From: CAZMGV01 sp964565925 | Lineage (GTDB): Bacteria; JAGRBM01; JAHCIT01 | Reading direction: 5' to 3' | Assembly: GCA_964565925.1 (NCBI GenBank) | Contig: CAZMGV010000008.1 | Span: forward strand, 62,001 to 126,000 | Length of the DNA: 64,000 nucleotides | Shown here: positions 44,543-51,884 of the stretch, piece by piece | How the letters are laid out: every line of letters starts with the position of its first letter | How positions within the stretch are numbered: the first letter of the stretch is position 1 | Made by a program: the position numbers and the translations under genes | Notes under the pieces: model-generated | Told to the model about the DNA's origin: nothing | Databases searched by the model: none | The model's input: the letters and a program-made list of their open reading frames with translations, nothing else

Positions 44543-46162
44543 ATGCGGCAGAACATCGGAACCTCGGTCAAGCAGAACCCGCCCAAAGGACCGTTCGACG
44601 TCATCGTGATCGGCTCGGGCATCGGCGGCCTGGCCACCGCCGCCGTGCTCGCCAGACGGCGCGGCATGCGCGTACTGGTGCTGGAACGCCACTACGTGGC
44701 CGGCGGCTTCACCCATGTGTTCACCCGCCCCGGTTTCGAATGGGACGTGGGTATCCACTACATCGGCAATGTCGGCACCCGGAAGTCCCCCGTGCGGCGG
44801 CTGTTCGACGAGATCACCGACAGGAAGCTCGACTGGAACCGCCAGCCCGACTGCTACGACCGTGTGTCGCTGGGCGAACGGGACTATGATCTGGTCGCCG
44901 GGCGCGACGCGTTCCGCGACAAGCTCCTGTCGTACTTCCCCTCCGAAGCGCGCGCGCTGGACAAATATCTGGCCCAGGTGGACTCGACCGTGAAGTGGGG
45001 CTCGCTCTACTTCTCCGAAAAGCTCCTGCCCTCCTCCGTCGCCACGTTCGCCGGGCCGCTCATGCGGGCGCCGTTTCTGCGCAGCGCCGCGCGCTCGACC
45101 GCCGACGTGATGAACGAAATCACGCCGAACCGGGAACTGTCGGCGGTGCTGACGGGTCAGTACGGCGACTACGGGCTGCCGCCCGGACAGGCCAGCTTCG
45201 CCGTCCATGCGTTTGTCGTGGATCACTATCTGCGGGACGGCGGCTTCTACCCGATCGGCGGAGCCTCCGAGATCGCCGCCCATGCGACCGACCTCATAGA
45301 AGCCAATGGCGGCCGCGTCGCCGTGAAGGCGGACGTGAAGGAGATCATGCTCGAGAAGAACCGCGCCGTCGGCGTGCGGCTGGCGACGGGCGAGGAGTTC
45401 CTGGCTCCGTATATCGTCAGCGACGCCGGTGCCGCCAACACGTTCGCGCGGATGCTCCCGCACGACGTCGCCAATCGGCACGGCCTTCTGAAGAAGCTCA
45501 AGACCATTCCGCCGTCGATCGGCCACCTGTGCCTGTACGTGGGGCTGGACGGCACCGCCGAGGAGATCGGCCTGCCGGGGACGAACCTCTGGCTCTACCC
45601 GGACGAAAAGCACGACGAGAACTTCAACCGCTATCTGAAAGACCCCGAGCAGCCCTTCCCCTGCGTCTACATCTCGTTCCCGTCGGCGAAAGACCCGACC
45701 TTTACGAAGCGCTACCCCGGCAAGGCGACCATCGAGGTGATCGCGCCGGTCCCCTACGAGACGTTCCAGAACTGGGAAGGCACGCGCTGGTACAAGCGCG
45801 GGGCGGACTACGATGCGCTCAAGGCGAAGTTCGAGCAGCGGCTACTCGACAAGCTGTACGCGAAGGTCCCGCAGGTGCGCGGCAAGGTGTCCTACCACGA
45901 GCTGTCGACGCCGCTCTCCACCAGCCACTTCTGCAACTACGAGAAAGGCGAGACCTACGGCCTCTCGCACGGCCCCGAGCGGTTCACCCAGAGTTTCCTG
46001 CGCGTAAAGACGCCGGTGGACGGCCTTTACCTCACGGGGCAGGACCTGATGACCTGCGGCGTCGCGAGCGCGCTGTTCGGCGGCGTGCTGACCGCCGCCA
46101 GCATCGGCGGCCTCAAGCTGATGGGCGAAGTGATGAGCGGGAAGGCGCCTGCGGCGGCCTGA
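44543..46162 (+). CDS. FAD-dependent oxidoreductase, phytoene desaturase/retinol saturase-like
   Basis: A 539-residue flavoprotein. The dinucleotide-binding loop VIVIGSGIGGLATAAVLARR is followed by VLERHYVAGGFTHVFTRPGFEWDVGIHYIG, the CrtI-type signature that places FAD and substrate. The C-terminal FAD motif is DGLYLTGQDLMTCGVASALFGG. Relatives act on carotenoids, retinol or other long-chain lipids; which one applies here cannot be read. AGGAGG (44532-44537) is a strong ribosome site for the ATG. It is under probable control of the divergent TetR protein. Confidence 0.88.
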   Translation: MRQNIGTSVKQNPPKGPFDVIVIGSGIGGLATAAVLARRRGMRVLVLERHYVAGGFTHVFTRPGFEWDVGIHYIGNVGTRKSPVRRLFDEITDRKLDWNRQPDCYDRVSLGERDYDLVAGRDAFRDKLLSYFPSEARALDKYLAQVDSTVKWGSLYFSEKLLPSSVATFAGPLMRAPFLRSAARSTADVMNEITPNRELSAVLTGQYGDYGLPPGQASFAVHAFVVDHYLRDGGFYPIGGASEIAAHATDLIEANGGRVAVKADVKEIMLEKNRAVGVRLATGEEFLAPYIVSDAGAANTFARMLPHDVANRHGLLKKLKTIPPSIGHLCLYVGLDGTAEEIGLPGTNLWLYPDEKHDENFNRYLKDPEQPFPCVYISFPSAKDPTFTKRYPGKATIEVIAPVPYETFQNWEGTRWYKRGADYDALKAKFEQRLLDKLYAKVPQVRGKVSYHELSTPLSTSHFCNYEKGETYGLSHGPERFTQSFLRVKTPVDGLYLTGQDLMTCGVASALFGGVLTAASIGGLKLMGEVMSGKAPAAA

Positions 46163-46175
46163 GAGCGCCCTTAAG

Positions 46176-47159
46176 CTACCACGTCACGCGGTAGGCGACG
46201 GTGATGCCGTCCTTGAACACCTGGGTCGGGTCTTTCAGCGTCTTCTTGGCCGCTTCCATTCCCATGCCGTCGGCGAGCTGGACCTTGATGCCCGATTCCG
46301 TACCGGCGACGAAGTTGAGCGCCTTGAGCACGAGCGGGTCGGCTCCGGAGCGGGGCATCTCCTTCGCTTCCGCGACACTCGACGAGTAGCTGACCAGGCC
46401 CTTCTCGATCGCCACCCGGCGGTCGAGCAGCTTGGGCGAGACGATCGCCACACCCTTGTCATCGGTGATGGTGGGCAGGAGTTCCGGTTTCACCTGGATG
46501 TCGGTGAGGTCCAGCACGATGCCGGTCTTGGTTCCGGGCGCGATCTCCGGCGCCTGCAGCGACGCCGCGCCCGGCGCCGGAACGTCGGCATGGGCAGGCG
46601 CCGGCAGCACGAACTGAAGGAACGCGTGGCGGACCTTCATCAGGATGTTTTCGATTTTGATCAGCGGATAACCCTTGCGGGCGAGGTCGTTATTCTTGAC
46701 GAGGTAGTCGTAGAGGGCGCCCGTGATATTGCCCCGGATCGGCGCGCGCATCCGCACGACCGCCGCGTCGCTGCCCTCGACGCTGTCGACCTTCTCTTCG
46801 ACCACGACAGCGCCTTTCAGCACGCCGGTGACCTGCACGGAGACTGCATCGCTCACCTGCATGAAATCCTTGACCGTCGAGTTCGACGTCACGCGCACCG
46901 ACTGGCAGATTTCGAGCAGGTTGCGCTGGGCGTCGATCTTCGCCGCCCGGAACGCCTTGAGCCGCCCCTGCGCGGCGTTGGCCGCGTCCGCGGGCGGAAC
47001 GGCCTGGCCCCGCGCCTCGATGTACCCTTCGGTCCATTCGATCCGCCCGTTGCCGTGCGGCTCGGAGAGCCCCGGCGACGCGATGAGCGGCACGGCAAAA
47101 GCCGCCGCCGTCACCCCGGCCGCCGCCGCTATCCGGATCCGTTTGGGGGTCAGCTTCAT
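46176..47159 (-). CDS. LPP20-like exported protein
   Basis: A 327-residue exported protein. Signal peptide KRIRIAAAAGVTAAAFAVPL is cut near LIAS. Residues about 35-125 match the LPP20 pattern: YIEARGQAVPP, RLKAFRAAKIDAQRNLLEICQSVRVTSNSTVKDF and VSVQVTGVLKGAVVVEE. The C-terminal half, TGIVLDLTDIQVKPELLPTI, continues as a beta-rich domain seen in the same proteins. Family members are envelope proteins of mostly unknown role. An in-frame ATG at 47189 would add ten residues (MEMGNLGNLK) and is a possible alternative start. Confidence 0.7.
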   Translation of the reverse strand: MKLTPKRIRIAAAAGVTAAAFAVPLIASPGLSEPHGNGRIEWTEGYIEARGQAVPPADAANAAQGRLKAFRAAKIDAQRNLLEICQSVRVTSNSTVKDFMQVSDAVSVQVTGVLKGAVVVEEKVDSVEGSDAAVVRMRAPIRGNITGALYDYLVKNNDLARKGYPLIKIENILMKVRHAFLQFVLPAPAHADVPAPGAASLQAPEIAPGTKTGIVLDLTDIQVKPELLPTITDDKGVAIVSPKLLDRRVAIEKGLVSYSSSVAEAKEMPRSGADPLVLKALNFVAGTESGIKVQLADGMGMEAAKKTLKDPTQVFKDGITVAYRVTW

Positions 47160-47203
47160 CTTCAGATTGCCCAAATTGCCCATCTCCATAGTCTAATCAT
47201 TAA

Positions 47204-47587
47204 TTAACGGGTGACTAGTGAGCCACGGCACGCTTTCCCGCGCATACCCGGGCCTTTCGAAGGCTTTTTTCTGCTTTTCTTCTCGATGCCCGCGAGTGCC
47301 CGTGGGAATCTTTTCTTCAGTCCAGAACGATGAAGACCGATATGATCCACTAGTTCCGATTGAAGCTCTATTACGAGATCGTACAAGTCGCCGTCAGATA
47401 CCGATTTACGTGACAGGTAATCTTCCATCATCACCAGGTATTTCCCGCAAATCTCGTACACATCGTTCAGATCCGTGAGCATCCCATAGTATTCATGTTC
47501 ACCCATCCCGCTTTTTGCGGCATCAAATAATCGCTGAAGCCGCTTCGATCGGCTTCGAACACTTCCATCGAATTCCAGTTTTTTCAT
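47204..47587 (-). CDS. Small uncharacterised protein coupled to the E1 gene
   Basis: A 127-residue protein I do not recognise. The N-terminal 95 residues look all-helical and rather acidic (EHEYYGMLTDLNDVYEICGK, DLYDLVIELQSELVDHIGLH); the last 35 are very basic (KKSRKKPSKGPGMRGKA). No membrane segment or signal peptide. Its ATG overlaps the stop of the ThiF/MoeB-like gene (ATGA), so it is translated with it. Its DNA is visibly less GC-rich than its neighbours between about 47290 and 47580, which hints at a different history. Confidence 0.6.
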   Translation of the reverse strand: MKKLEFDGSVRSRSKRLQRLFDAAKSGMGEHEYYGMLTDLNDVYEICGKYLVMMEDYLSRKSVSDGDLYDLVIELQSELVDHIGLHRSGLKKRFPRALAGIEKKSRKKPSKGPGMRGKACRGSLVTR

Positions 47588-48330
47588 ACGCCCCTCGCCA
47601 CCTGGGTCTCGCAGTAGGCATCGGAGTCTGTGGGCTCGAAGATCGTCGGCCGATCGCCGCAGACGGCGCAGGCGGGGTTGCGGGGGATCTGGATCTCGCG
47701 GAACCGGCCGGGGAGCGCGTCCCAGGTGAGCAGCCGCCCGTAGAGCGGCTCGCCGATGCCGGCGAGGATTTTCACCGCCTCCATCGCCTGAAGCGTGCCG
47801 ATCAGCCCCGCCACCACACCCAGCACGCCGGCCTCGGCGCAGGAGGGGACCTCGCCGGGCGGCGGCGGCGCGTCGAACAGGCACCGGTAGCAGGCGCACG
47901 CGCCGGGATTCACCGACATGAGCTGGCCGTGGAAGCGCAAGATGCCGGCGATCACGAACGGTTTTTTCTCCAGCACGCAGGCGTCGTTCACGAGGAACTT
48001 CGTGGGGAAGTTGTCGGAGCCCTCCACGACCACGTCATAGGGGCGGATAATTTCGCGCACGTTGGAGCTGTTCAGATAAATCTTGTGCGTGTCGATCTGC
48101 AGGTCCGGCTTCAGCCGCTGCAAGGCCCGGCGGGCGGAATCAACCTTGGGCACGCCCACCAGATAGTCCTTGTGGAGAATCTGCCTTTGCAGGTTGCTGC
48201 GGTCCACCACGTCGTTGTCGACGATACCGAGCCGTCCGACCCCCGCCGTGGCGAGGTACATCGCCGCCGGACTGCCGAGGCCACCCGCGCCTATCAGCAG
48301 CGCGGATTTCTGCGAAAGAGACTCGCTCAC
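47584..48330 (-). CDS. ThiF/MoeB-type E1-like adenylyltransferase
   Basis: A 248-residue enzyme that adenylates the C-terminal Gly of a ubiquitin-fold carrier (MoaD, ThiS or similar). ATP-binding loop ALLIGAGGLGSPAAMYLA, then VDNDVVDRSNLQRQIL, the VEGSDNFPTKFLVNDACV segment, the zinc pairs CYRC and CAVC, and VPSCAEAGVLGVVAGLIGTLQA. The N-terminus lacks about 15 residues that usually precede the Rossmann loop. GTG at 48330 is chosen because GGAGGGG lies 8 bases upstream; a TTG at 48336 is possible. That ribosome site directly abuts a palindromic repeat element (48348-48448), which may have displaced the original start. Confidence 0.88.
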   Translation of the reverse strand: MSESLSQKSALLIGAGGLGSPAAMYLATAGVGRLGIVDNDVVDRSNLQRQILHKDYLVGVPKVDSARRALQRLKPDLQIDTHKIYLNSSNVREIIRPYDVVVEGSDNFPTKFLVNDACVLEKKPFVIAGILRFHGQLMSVNPGACACYRCLFDAPPPPGEVPSCAEAGVLGVVAGLIGTLQAMEAVKILAGIGEPLYGRLLTWDALPGRFREIQIPRNPACAVCGDRPTIFEPTDSDAYCETQVARGV

Positions 48331-48347
48331 AGGCAATGCCCCTCCAT

Positions 48348-48448
48348 CCGTTCGCCCTGAGGAGCGCGAAGCGCGTCTCGAAGGGCCGGACGGCTCAAAC
48401 CGTGTCCTTCGAGACGCCGCCCTTCAGGCGGCTCCTCAGGACGAACGG
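48348..48448. repeat. Palindromic dispersed repeat, copy 1
   Basis: Long imperfect inverted repeat of about 100 bp. The left arm starts CCGTTCGCCCTGAGGAGC and ends CGTCTCGAAGG; the right arm reads CCTTCGAGACGCC ... GGCTCCTCAGGACGAACGG. Related sequence recurs at 50284-50437, 50847-50968 and 53973-54067. It fills the gap between the lipoate-ligase-like and E1 genes. Confidence 0.8.
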
Positions 48449-48475
48449 TTCTTGCTGCCCGCTTGCGTCCCATGA

Positions 48476-49675
48476 CTACCCTTCCCGGCCGCCGGGGACC
48501 GGCACCGGGCGGGCGCGTTCGCAGGCGAGCGAGATCACGTCGATCGCCTCGTTGGGTTCGAGATCGGCGAATCCGTCCGGCACGGCGTCCAGCACCCGGT
48601 GAACGACCCGCGAGATCCGGTCCCGCTGGGCCGGTTCGCCGCGCAGCGCGCGCTCCAGCGTCCCCAGCACTTTCTCGGGCATGCGGAACTCGCCCGCCAG
48701 CACCAGGTCCCAGATCCGGCCCTCGCGGATTTCCACCGCCGCCCGGAGTGCGCCCGAGCGCGTCAGCGCCGTCACCACGCCGTTCACGCCCGTGGGCGCA
48801 GTGCGGCTGAACCGCCAGGTGTCGAGTGCGTATTTCTCCCGTTCGAGCTGGAGAATAGCCTCGCGTTCGGCGCCCGAATACGGGCGCGCGTCGGGCGGCC
48901 CTTCGAGGATCCGTTCGAGCGCCCGCGCCAGCCCCGACAGAAACGCCGGGCGGTCCAGCGCGTCCATCGTCTCGCGCAGCTTTGGCGGCATCGCCTCCGG
49001 ATCGCCCCAGAAGTCGCCGATCGATTCCATCTCCGCGCGCCGGTTCATCGACAGCGACGGCGTCGCCGTGCGCGTGATGATAAAGGTCTCGATCAGCAGT
49101 CCCCGGTCGTCGTGGGCCAGGATGCCGAACGACGCCACCGGGTATTTGAACTCGCCGGAGGGCCCCTTCGCGGTGAACACGGCCTGGTAGCGCCCCTCGG
49201 CCGCGACCGGCATGCTGGCGGCGTTCATCGTGGCGATCACCTCGGAAGAGACTCTCTCCAGCCACTCGCGCGGCGACCGGCCCCGCCCCTTACCGCCGCC
49301 CGGCTCTTTCGCGTTTGCGGGGACGATGATCGTGATGCCCACCGCCTGGGGACCCAGCCGGAGCAGCTTGCCGCCCGAGAGGCGGCGCCCGATCTCCACC
49401 CCGTTGCGCTGGCACAGCGCCGGGTCCAGCTCCACGTCCGCCGCCTGGTAGCGGCCCAGCAGGCAGACCGGCGAGGCGAAGTCGAACAGCCGGACGACTG
49501 GTTGCAAGGCAGGCGGTTGCAAGACAGGCGGTCGTAAGACGGCCGGTTGCAAGGCAGACGGCTGCGAATCCCCGCCCATCTGTTCCAGGAACCAGGCGTT
49601 GGCCGCCGACGACCAGCTGGCGGAGGGCCGCTCCTCCACGAGGTAGCGCCACCTGGCGGGCCTGATAATCTTCAC
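48476..49675 (-). CDS. Divergent lipoate-protein ligase-like protein
   Basis: A 399-residue protein of the biotin/lipoate ligase fold: WRYLVEERPSASWSSAANAWFLEQM, LFDFASPVCLLGRYQAADVEL, GVEIGRRLSGGKLLRLGPQAV, GRYQAVFTAKGPSGEFKYPVAS. The typical RRxTGGGxVxHD and KxxGxA motifs are altered: there is no HD pair and the Lys context differs, so ligase activity is uncertain. A block of five-residue repeats (LQPAV, LRPPV, LQPPA, LQPVV) encoded by 15-bp DNA repeats lies near residue 40. GTG at 49675 overlaps the stop of the JAMM gene (GTGA). Its neighbours are a carrier, a JAMM protease and an E1. Confidence 0.75.
   Translation of the reverse strand: MKIIRPARWRYLVEERPSASWSSAANAWFLEQMGGDSQPSALQPAVLRPPVLQPPALQPVVRLFDFASPVCLLGRYQAADVELDPALCQRNGVEIGRRLSGGKLLRLGPQAVGITIIVPANAKEPGGGKGRGRSPREWLERVSSEVIATMNAASMPVAAEGRYQAVFTAKGPSGEFKYPVASFGILAHDDRGLLIETFIITRTATPSLSMNRRAEMESIGDFWGDPEAMPPKLRETMDALDRPAFLSGLARALERILEGPPDARPYSGAEREAILQLEREKYALDTWRFSRTAPTGVNGVVTALTRSGALRAAVEIREGRIWDLVLAGEFRMPEKVLGTLERALRGEPAQRDRISRVVHRVLDAVPDGFADLEPNEAIDVISLACERARPVPVPGGREG
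49500..49574. repeat. 15-bp tandem repeat in the ligase-like gene
   Basis: Five units of 15 bp: GGTTGCAAGGCAGGC, GGTTGCAAGACAGGC, GGTCGTAAGACGGCC, GGTTGCAAGGCAGAC and a degenerate last one. Length is a multiple of three, so the reading frame is kept and copy number could vary without disrupting the protein. Confidence 0.85.
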
Positions 49676-50208
49676 GGGCGGGCTCCGCCCCCGGTACTGA
49701 AGGCCGTGCCGCCAAAGGTTGCACCGCCAACCACCGTCACCGGTTCTTCCGTAAATGATTTCGCTGCTTCTGCGACCATCCAGCCCTTCAGGTCCGCCGG
49801 CCTGCCCTGCCGCACGCTGAGAATAATCCAGACGAGTCCCGGCCACGGCTCCGCGAACGAAAGATCCGTGAGCGACGGCTCCGCCGGGTGGTCCGGGTGC
49901 GAATGGTAGATGCCGACCAGTTCGAGGCCGTCCCGGTCGGCGGCCTTCTCCACCTGCATCAGTTCCAGAGGGTCGAGTGTGAACCGGTCGCGCGCGCGCT
50001 CGGTGTTCAGGTTCTTCATGCGGACAGTCCGGGTCACGACGGTCCGGGTCACGACGGTGCGGATGACATGGGTCTGGTCACGGCCGCTTCGGTCTCCGGG
50101 TCCGTCTTCCCGTCTGCCGAGAAGCGCGCCGCAGCACTCGTGCGGATAGTCCGCCGCCCCGTGGGCACGGATCGCGGCGTCGCAGGCCATGTCGAGTAGC
50201 AGTGCCAC
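49672..50208 (-). CDS. JAMM/MPN+ metalloprotease (JAB domain)
   Basis: A 178-residue zinc protease. The JAMM set is complete: Glu in DYPHECCGALLG, then YHSHPDHPAEPSLTD holding the two His and the Asp. Bacterial members trim the tails of ubiquitin-like sulfur carriers or release Cys from them. It is encoded between such a carrier and a lipoate-ligase-like gene. GTG at 50208 starts VALLLDMACDAAIRAHG, the usual N-terminus; upstream in-frame sequence is repeat DNA. A 15-bp tandem repeat encodes RTVVTRTVVTRTV, which would be a surface loop. The C-terminus is Gly-rich. Confidence 0.82.
   Translation of the reverse strand: MALLLDMACDAAIRAHGAADYPHECCGALLGRREDGPGDRSGRDQTHVIRTVVTRTVVTRTVRMKNLNTERARDRFTLDPLELMQVEKAADRDGLELVGIYHSHPDHPAEPSLTDLSFAEPWPGLVWIILSVRQGRPADLKGWMVAEAAKSFTEEPVTVVGGATFGGTAFSTGGGARP
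50026..50070. repeat. 15-bp tandem repeat in the JAMM gene
   Basis: Units AGTCCGGGTCACGAC, GGTCCGGGTCACGAC and a decayed third GGTGCGGATGACATG. The unit length is the same as in the adjacent ligase-like gene, but the sequence differs. It encodes five-residue repeats in the loop between the JAMM Glu and His-x-His. Confidence 0.78.
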
Positions 50209-50283
50209 CCCTGAATCGTAACCGATTTGGGGGACGGTACGAAACAGTGCATTAACGGCGAAATCTACTGCGGAGATGTATAT

Positions 50284-50437
50284 CCGTTCGCCCTGAGGAG
50301 GCCGTTCGTGGTGAGCCGAGTTTACCCTGAGCTTGTCGAAGGGAACCACACGGCCGTCTCGAAGGGCCGCGCTGAATCTGGGCAGCCGCTCATCCTTCGA
50401 GACGCTTTGCCTCGGCAAAGCTCCTCAGGACGAACGG
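50284..50437. repeat. Palindromic dispersed repeat, copy 2 (nested)
   Basis: The left arm CCGTTCGCCCTGAGGAG and right arm CTCCTCAGGACGAACGG match copy 1. A second element is nested inside: CCGTTCGTGGTGAG ... CTGAGCTTGTCGAAGGG ... AACCACACGG. It lies in the gap between the carrier and JAMM genes of one operon. Confidence 0.8.
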
Positions 50438-50455
50438 TCTTCCCTACCGAGTGGT

Positions 50456-50737
50456 TCAGCTAATCCCCCCCGCAATCGCGGGCACGATCCCGATCTCGTC
50501 ACCGTCTTTCACGATCGTGTCGGCCGAATCCATGAACCGGATATCCTCGTCGTTCAGGAAGATGTTGACGAACTTGCGGATCTTGCCGTTCTCGTCGCAG
50601 ATGCGCTCTTTCAGCCCCGGGTGGTTTTTGTCCAGGTCGGAAAGGATCTCTTTGATCGTCGCGCCGGAGGCGGACACCTCGGCGGCGTTGTTCGTGTATT
50701 TGCGAAGCGGGGTCGGGATACGGACTTTGATGGCCAC
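50456..50737 (-). CDS. MoaD/ThiS-like ubiquitin-fold carrier with GG-IS tail
   Basis: A 93-residue ubiquitin-fold protein. IKVRIPTPLRKYTNNAAEV and a VNIFLNDEDIRF ... VKDGDEIGIVPAIAGG block are the MoaD/ThiS pattern. In most members the chain ends at Gly-Gly, which is adenylated and thiocarboxylated; here GG is followed by Ile-Ser. Such a tail must be cut off before activation, and a JAMM protease gene lies just downstream. The GTG at 50737 is the start that gives the standard N-terminus. A run of seven C at 50465-50471 encodes the GG, so the tail deserves a sequence check. Confidence 0.88.
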   Translation of the reverse strand: MAIKVRIPTPLRKYTNNAAEVSASGATIKEILSDLDKNHPGLKERICDENGKIRKFVNIFLNDEDIRFMDSADTIVKDGDEIGIVPAIAGGIS

Positions 50738-51032
50738 GGTCGGGGGCTCCTTCGGGAATGTCCGGTGCGGATAGACCGGTCGCCCTCTGGTTGTCATAAA
50801 GGGGCGCCGGGAGGCAAGCGGGGGACTCCACCGGCCCTTACGGGCCACCCTTCGGCAAGCTCAGGGCAGGCTCTCCTCACATGACGCGAGGAGGAAACTC
50901 CCCCTCACGTTCGCCCTGAGCCTGTCGAAGGGTTCGCCCTGAGGAGCGCGAAGTGCGTCTCGAAGGGTGCCATTACAGGGGCCATGTGTCAGCCGAACTC
51001 CATCACTTTACACGTATCCGAAACAAAGCTGC
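50738..51032. other. Intergenic region with repeat copy 3
   Basis: 295 bp without a convincing gene, between the carrier and the low-GC island. Bases 50847-50968 are a third palindromic element: ACCCTTCGGCAAGCTCAGGG in one direction, then TTCGCCCTGAGCCTGTCGAA and CCCTGAGGAGCGCGAAGTGC in the other. The rest probably holds the carrier operon's promoter, which I cannot pinpoint. Confidence 0.7.
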
Positions 51033-51812
51033 TCAGCGTTTAGTATCTTCCAGTCGTTCGAGAAGCATGCTGAGGAATGAAAGGTATTGCAGCGCTCTTT
51101 TGGCCGGCATATTTTGGAAATCATGGGCTCCGGGATTACGGATTGCGCCGACAGCGCCCGCAAAAAGGAACATCATACCTTTTTGTTCGTCTATATCCGT
51201 CATGTCTCGTTGACCGTTAAATTTGAGGATCGGATTATCCGGAGAAAATGCCTTCATCATCAACGGCTGGCCATCCAAATTGTCGATCTGTGAACGCTCT
51301 TTCACCAGCTTCACCAATATTTTAGCCGCTGCAAAAACAGCTTCATCATAATGACCATTATCAAATAGCTCGGTCGCAACGCCCGATATATGCGGGTGGA
51401 GATCGATCTCATCATCATTTTTTACTGCGATAGGGGCATGATCAAAATCGATCTCACTAGCTTTTTGCTCAATTCGAGCAATTAGGCCATCAATTTTGGT
51501 AATTGCCTCATTTACACCATTTTCATATAGAGAGTGACGTTGCTGCGCATTTGAATATACTAAGACTATTCGATCAACAATTCTGAACAGACTCATCCGT
51601 GAATATTCAGGCGTATTGCTGCCATATATCTCCAAAATGGTATCACGTACATTATTTTCGATGACTTCGATCTTTGCATTATCAAATGCAACGGCTTTTA
51701 GAGCTGAAATTTCCTGTTTCAGTCGCCGAAGTTTTGTTAGTGCGGCGGGGATCTCCCGGGGCGTCCAAACTTTGAGTGAAGGGGCATTTGGTGGCTGGGT
51801 TTTCTTCGCCAT
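51033..51812 (-). CDS. TIGR02391-like protein in low-GC island
   Basis: A 259-residue protein. The C-terminal half matches the TIGR02391 ('Ymh') family: IDLHPHISGVATELFDNGHYDEAVFAAAKILVKLVKERS and FLFAGAVGAIRNPGAHDF. The N-terminal half is helical with no match I recognise. Family members occur beside restriction and abortive-infection genes and may act as defence effectors or sensors; the activity is unknown. Base composition is much more AT-rich than the rest of the window, so acquisition by transfer is likely. It follows the Cas2-like gene by 72 bp on the same strand. Confidence 0.78.
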   Translation of the reverse strand: MAKKTQPPNAPSLKVWTPREIPAALTKLRRLKQEISALKAVAFDNAKIEVIENNVRDTILEIYGSNTPEYSRMSLFRIVDRIVLVYSNAQQRHSLYENGVNEAITKIDGLIARIEQKASEIDFDHAPIAVKNDDEIDLHPHISGVATELFDNGHYDEAVFAAAKILVKLVKERSQIDNLDGQPLMMKAFSPDNPILKFNGQRDMTDIDEQKGMMFLFAGAVGAIRNPGAHDFQNMPAKRALQYLSFLSMLLERLEDTKR

Positions 51813-51884
51813 GAAACCTATTCTTCGCAGTGATCGTTTTTTTCGCTTATATCCAGGGGGCTATTTAATAATTGAATTCATCAT

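Noticed and set aside
43823..45613. Extended 596-codon - strand frame for the TetR protein
   Set aside because: Everything upstream of 44470 is antisense to the FAD oxidoreductase; the HTH begins right after the ATG at 44470.
49500..50070. 15-bp repeats as a CRISPR array
   Set aside because: Units are contiguous, without spacers, in frame inside two genes, and there are no cas genes.
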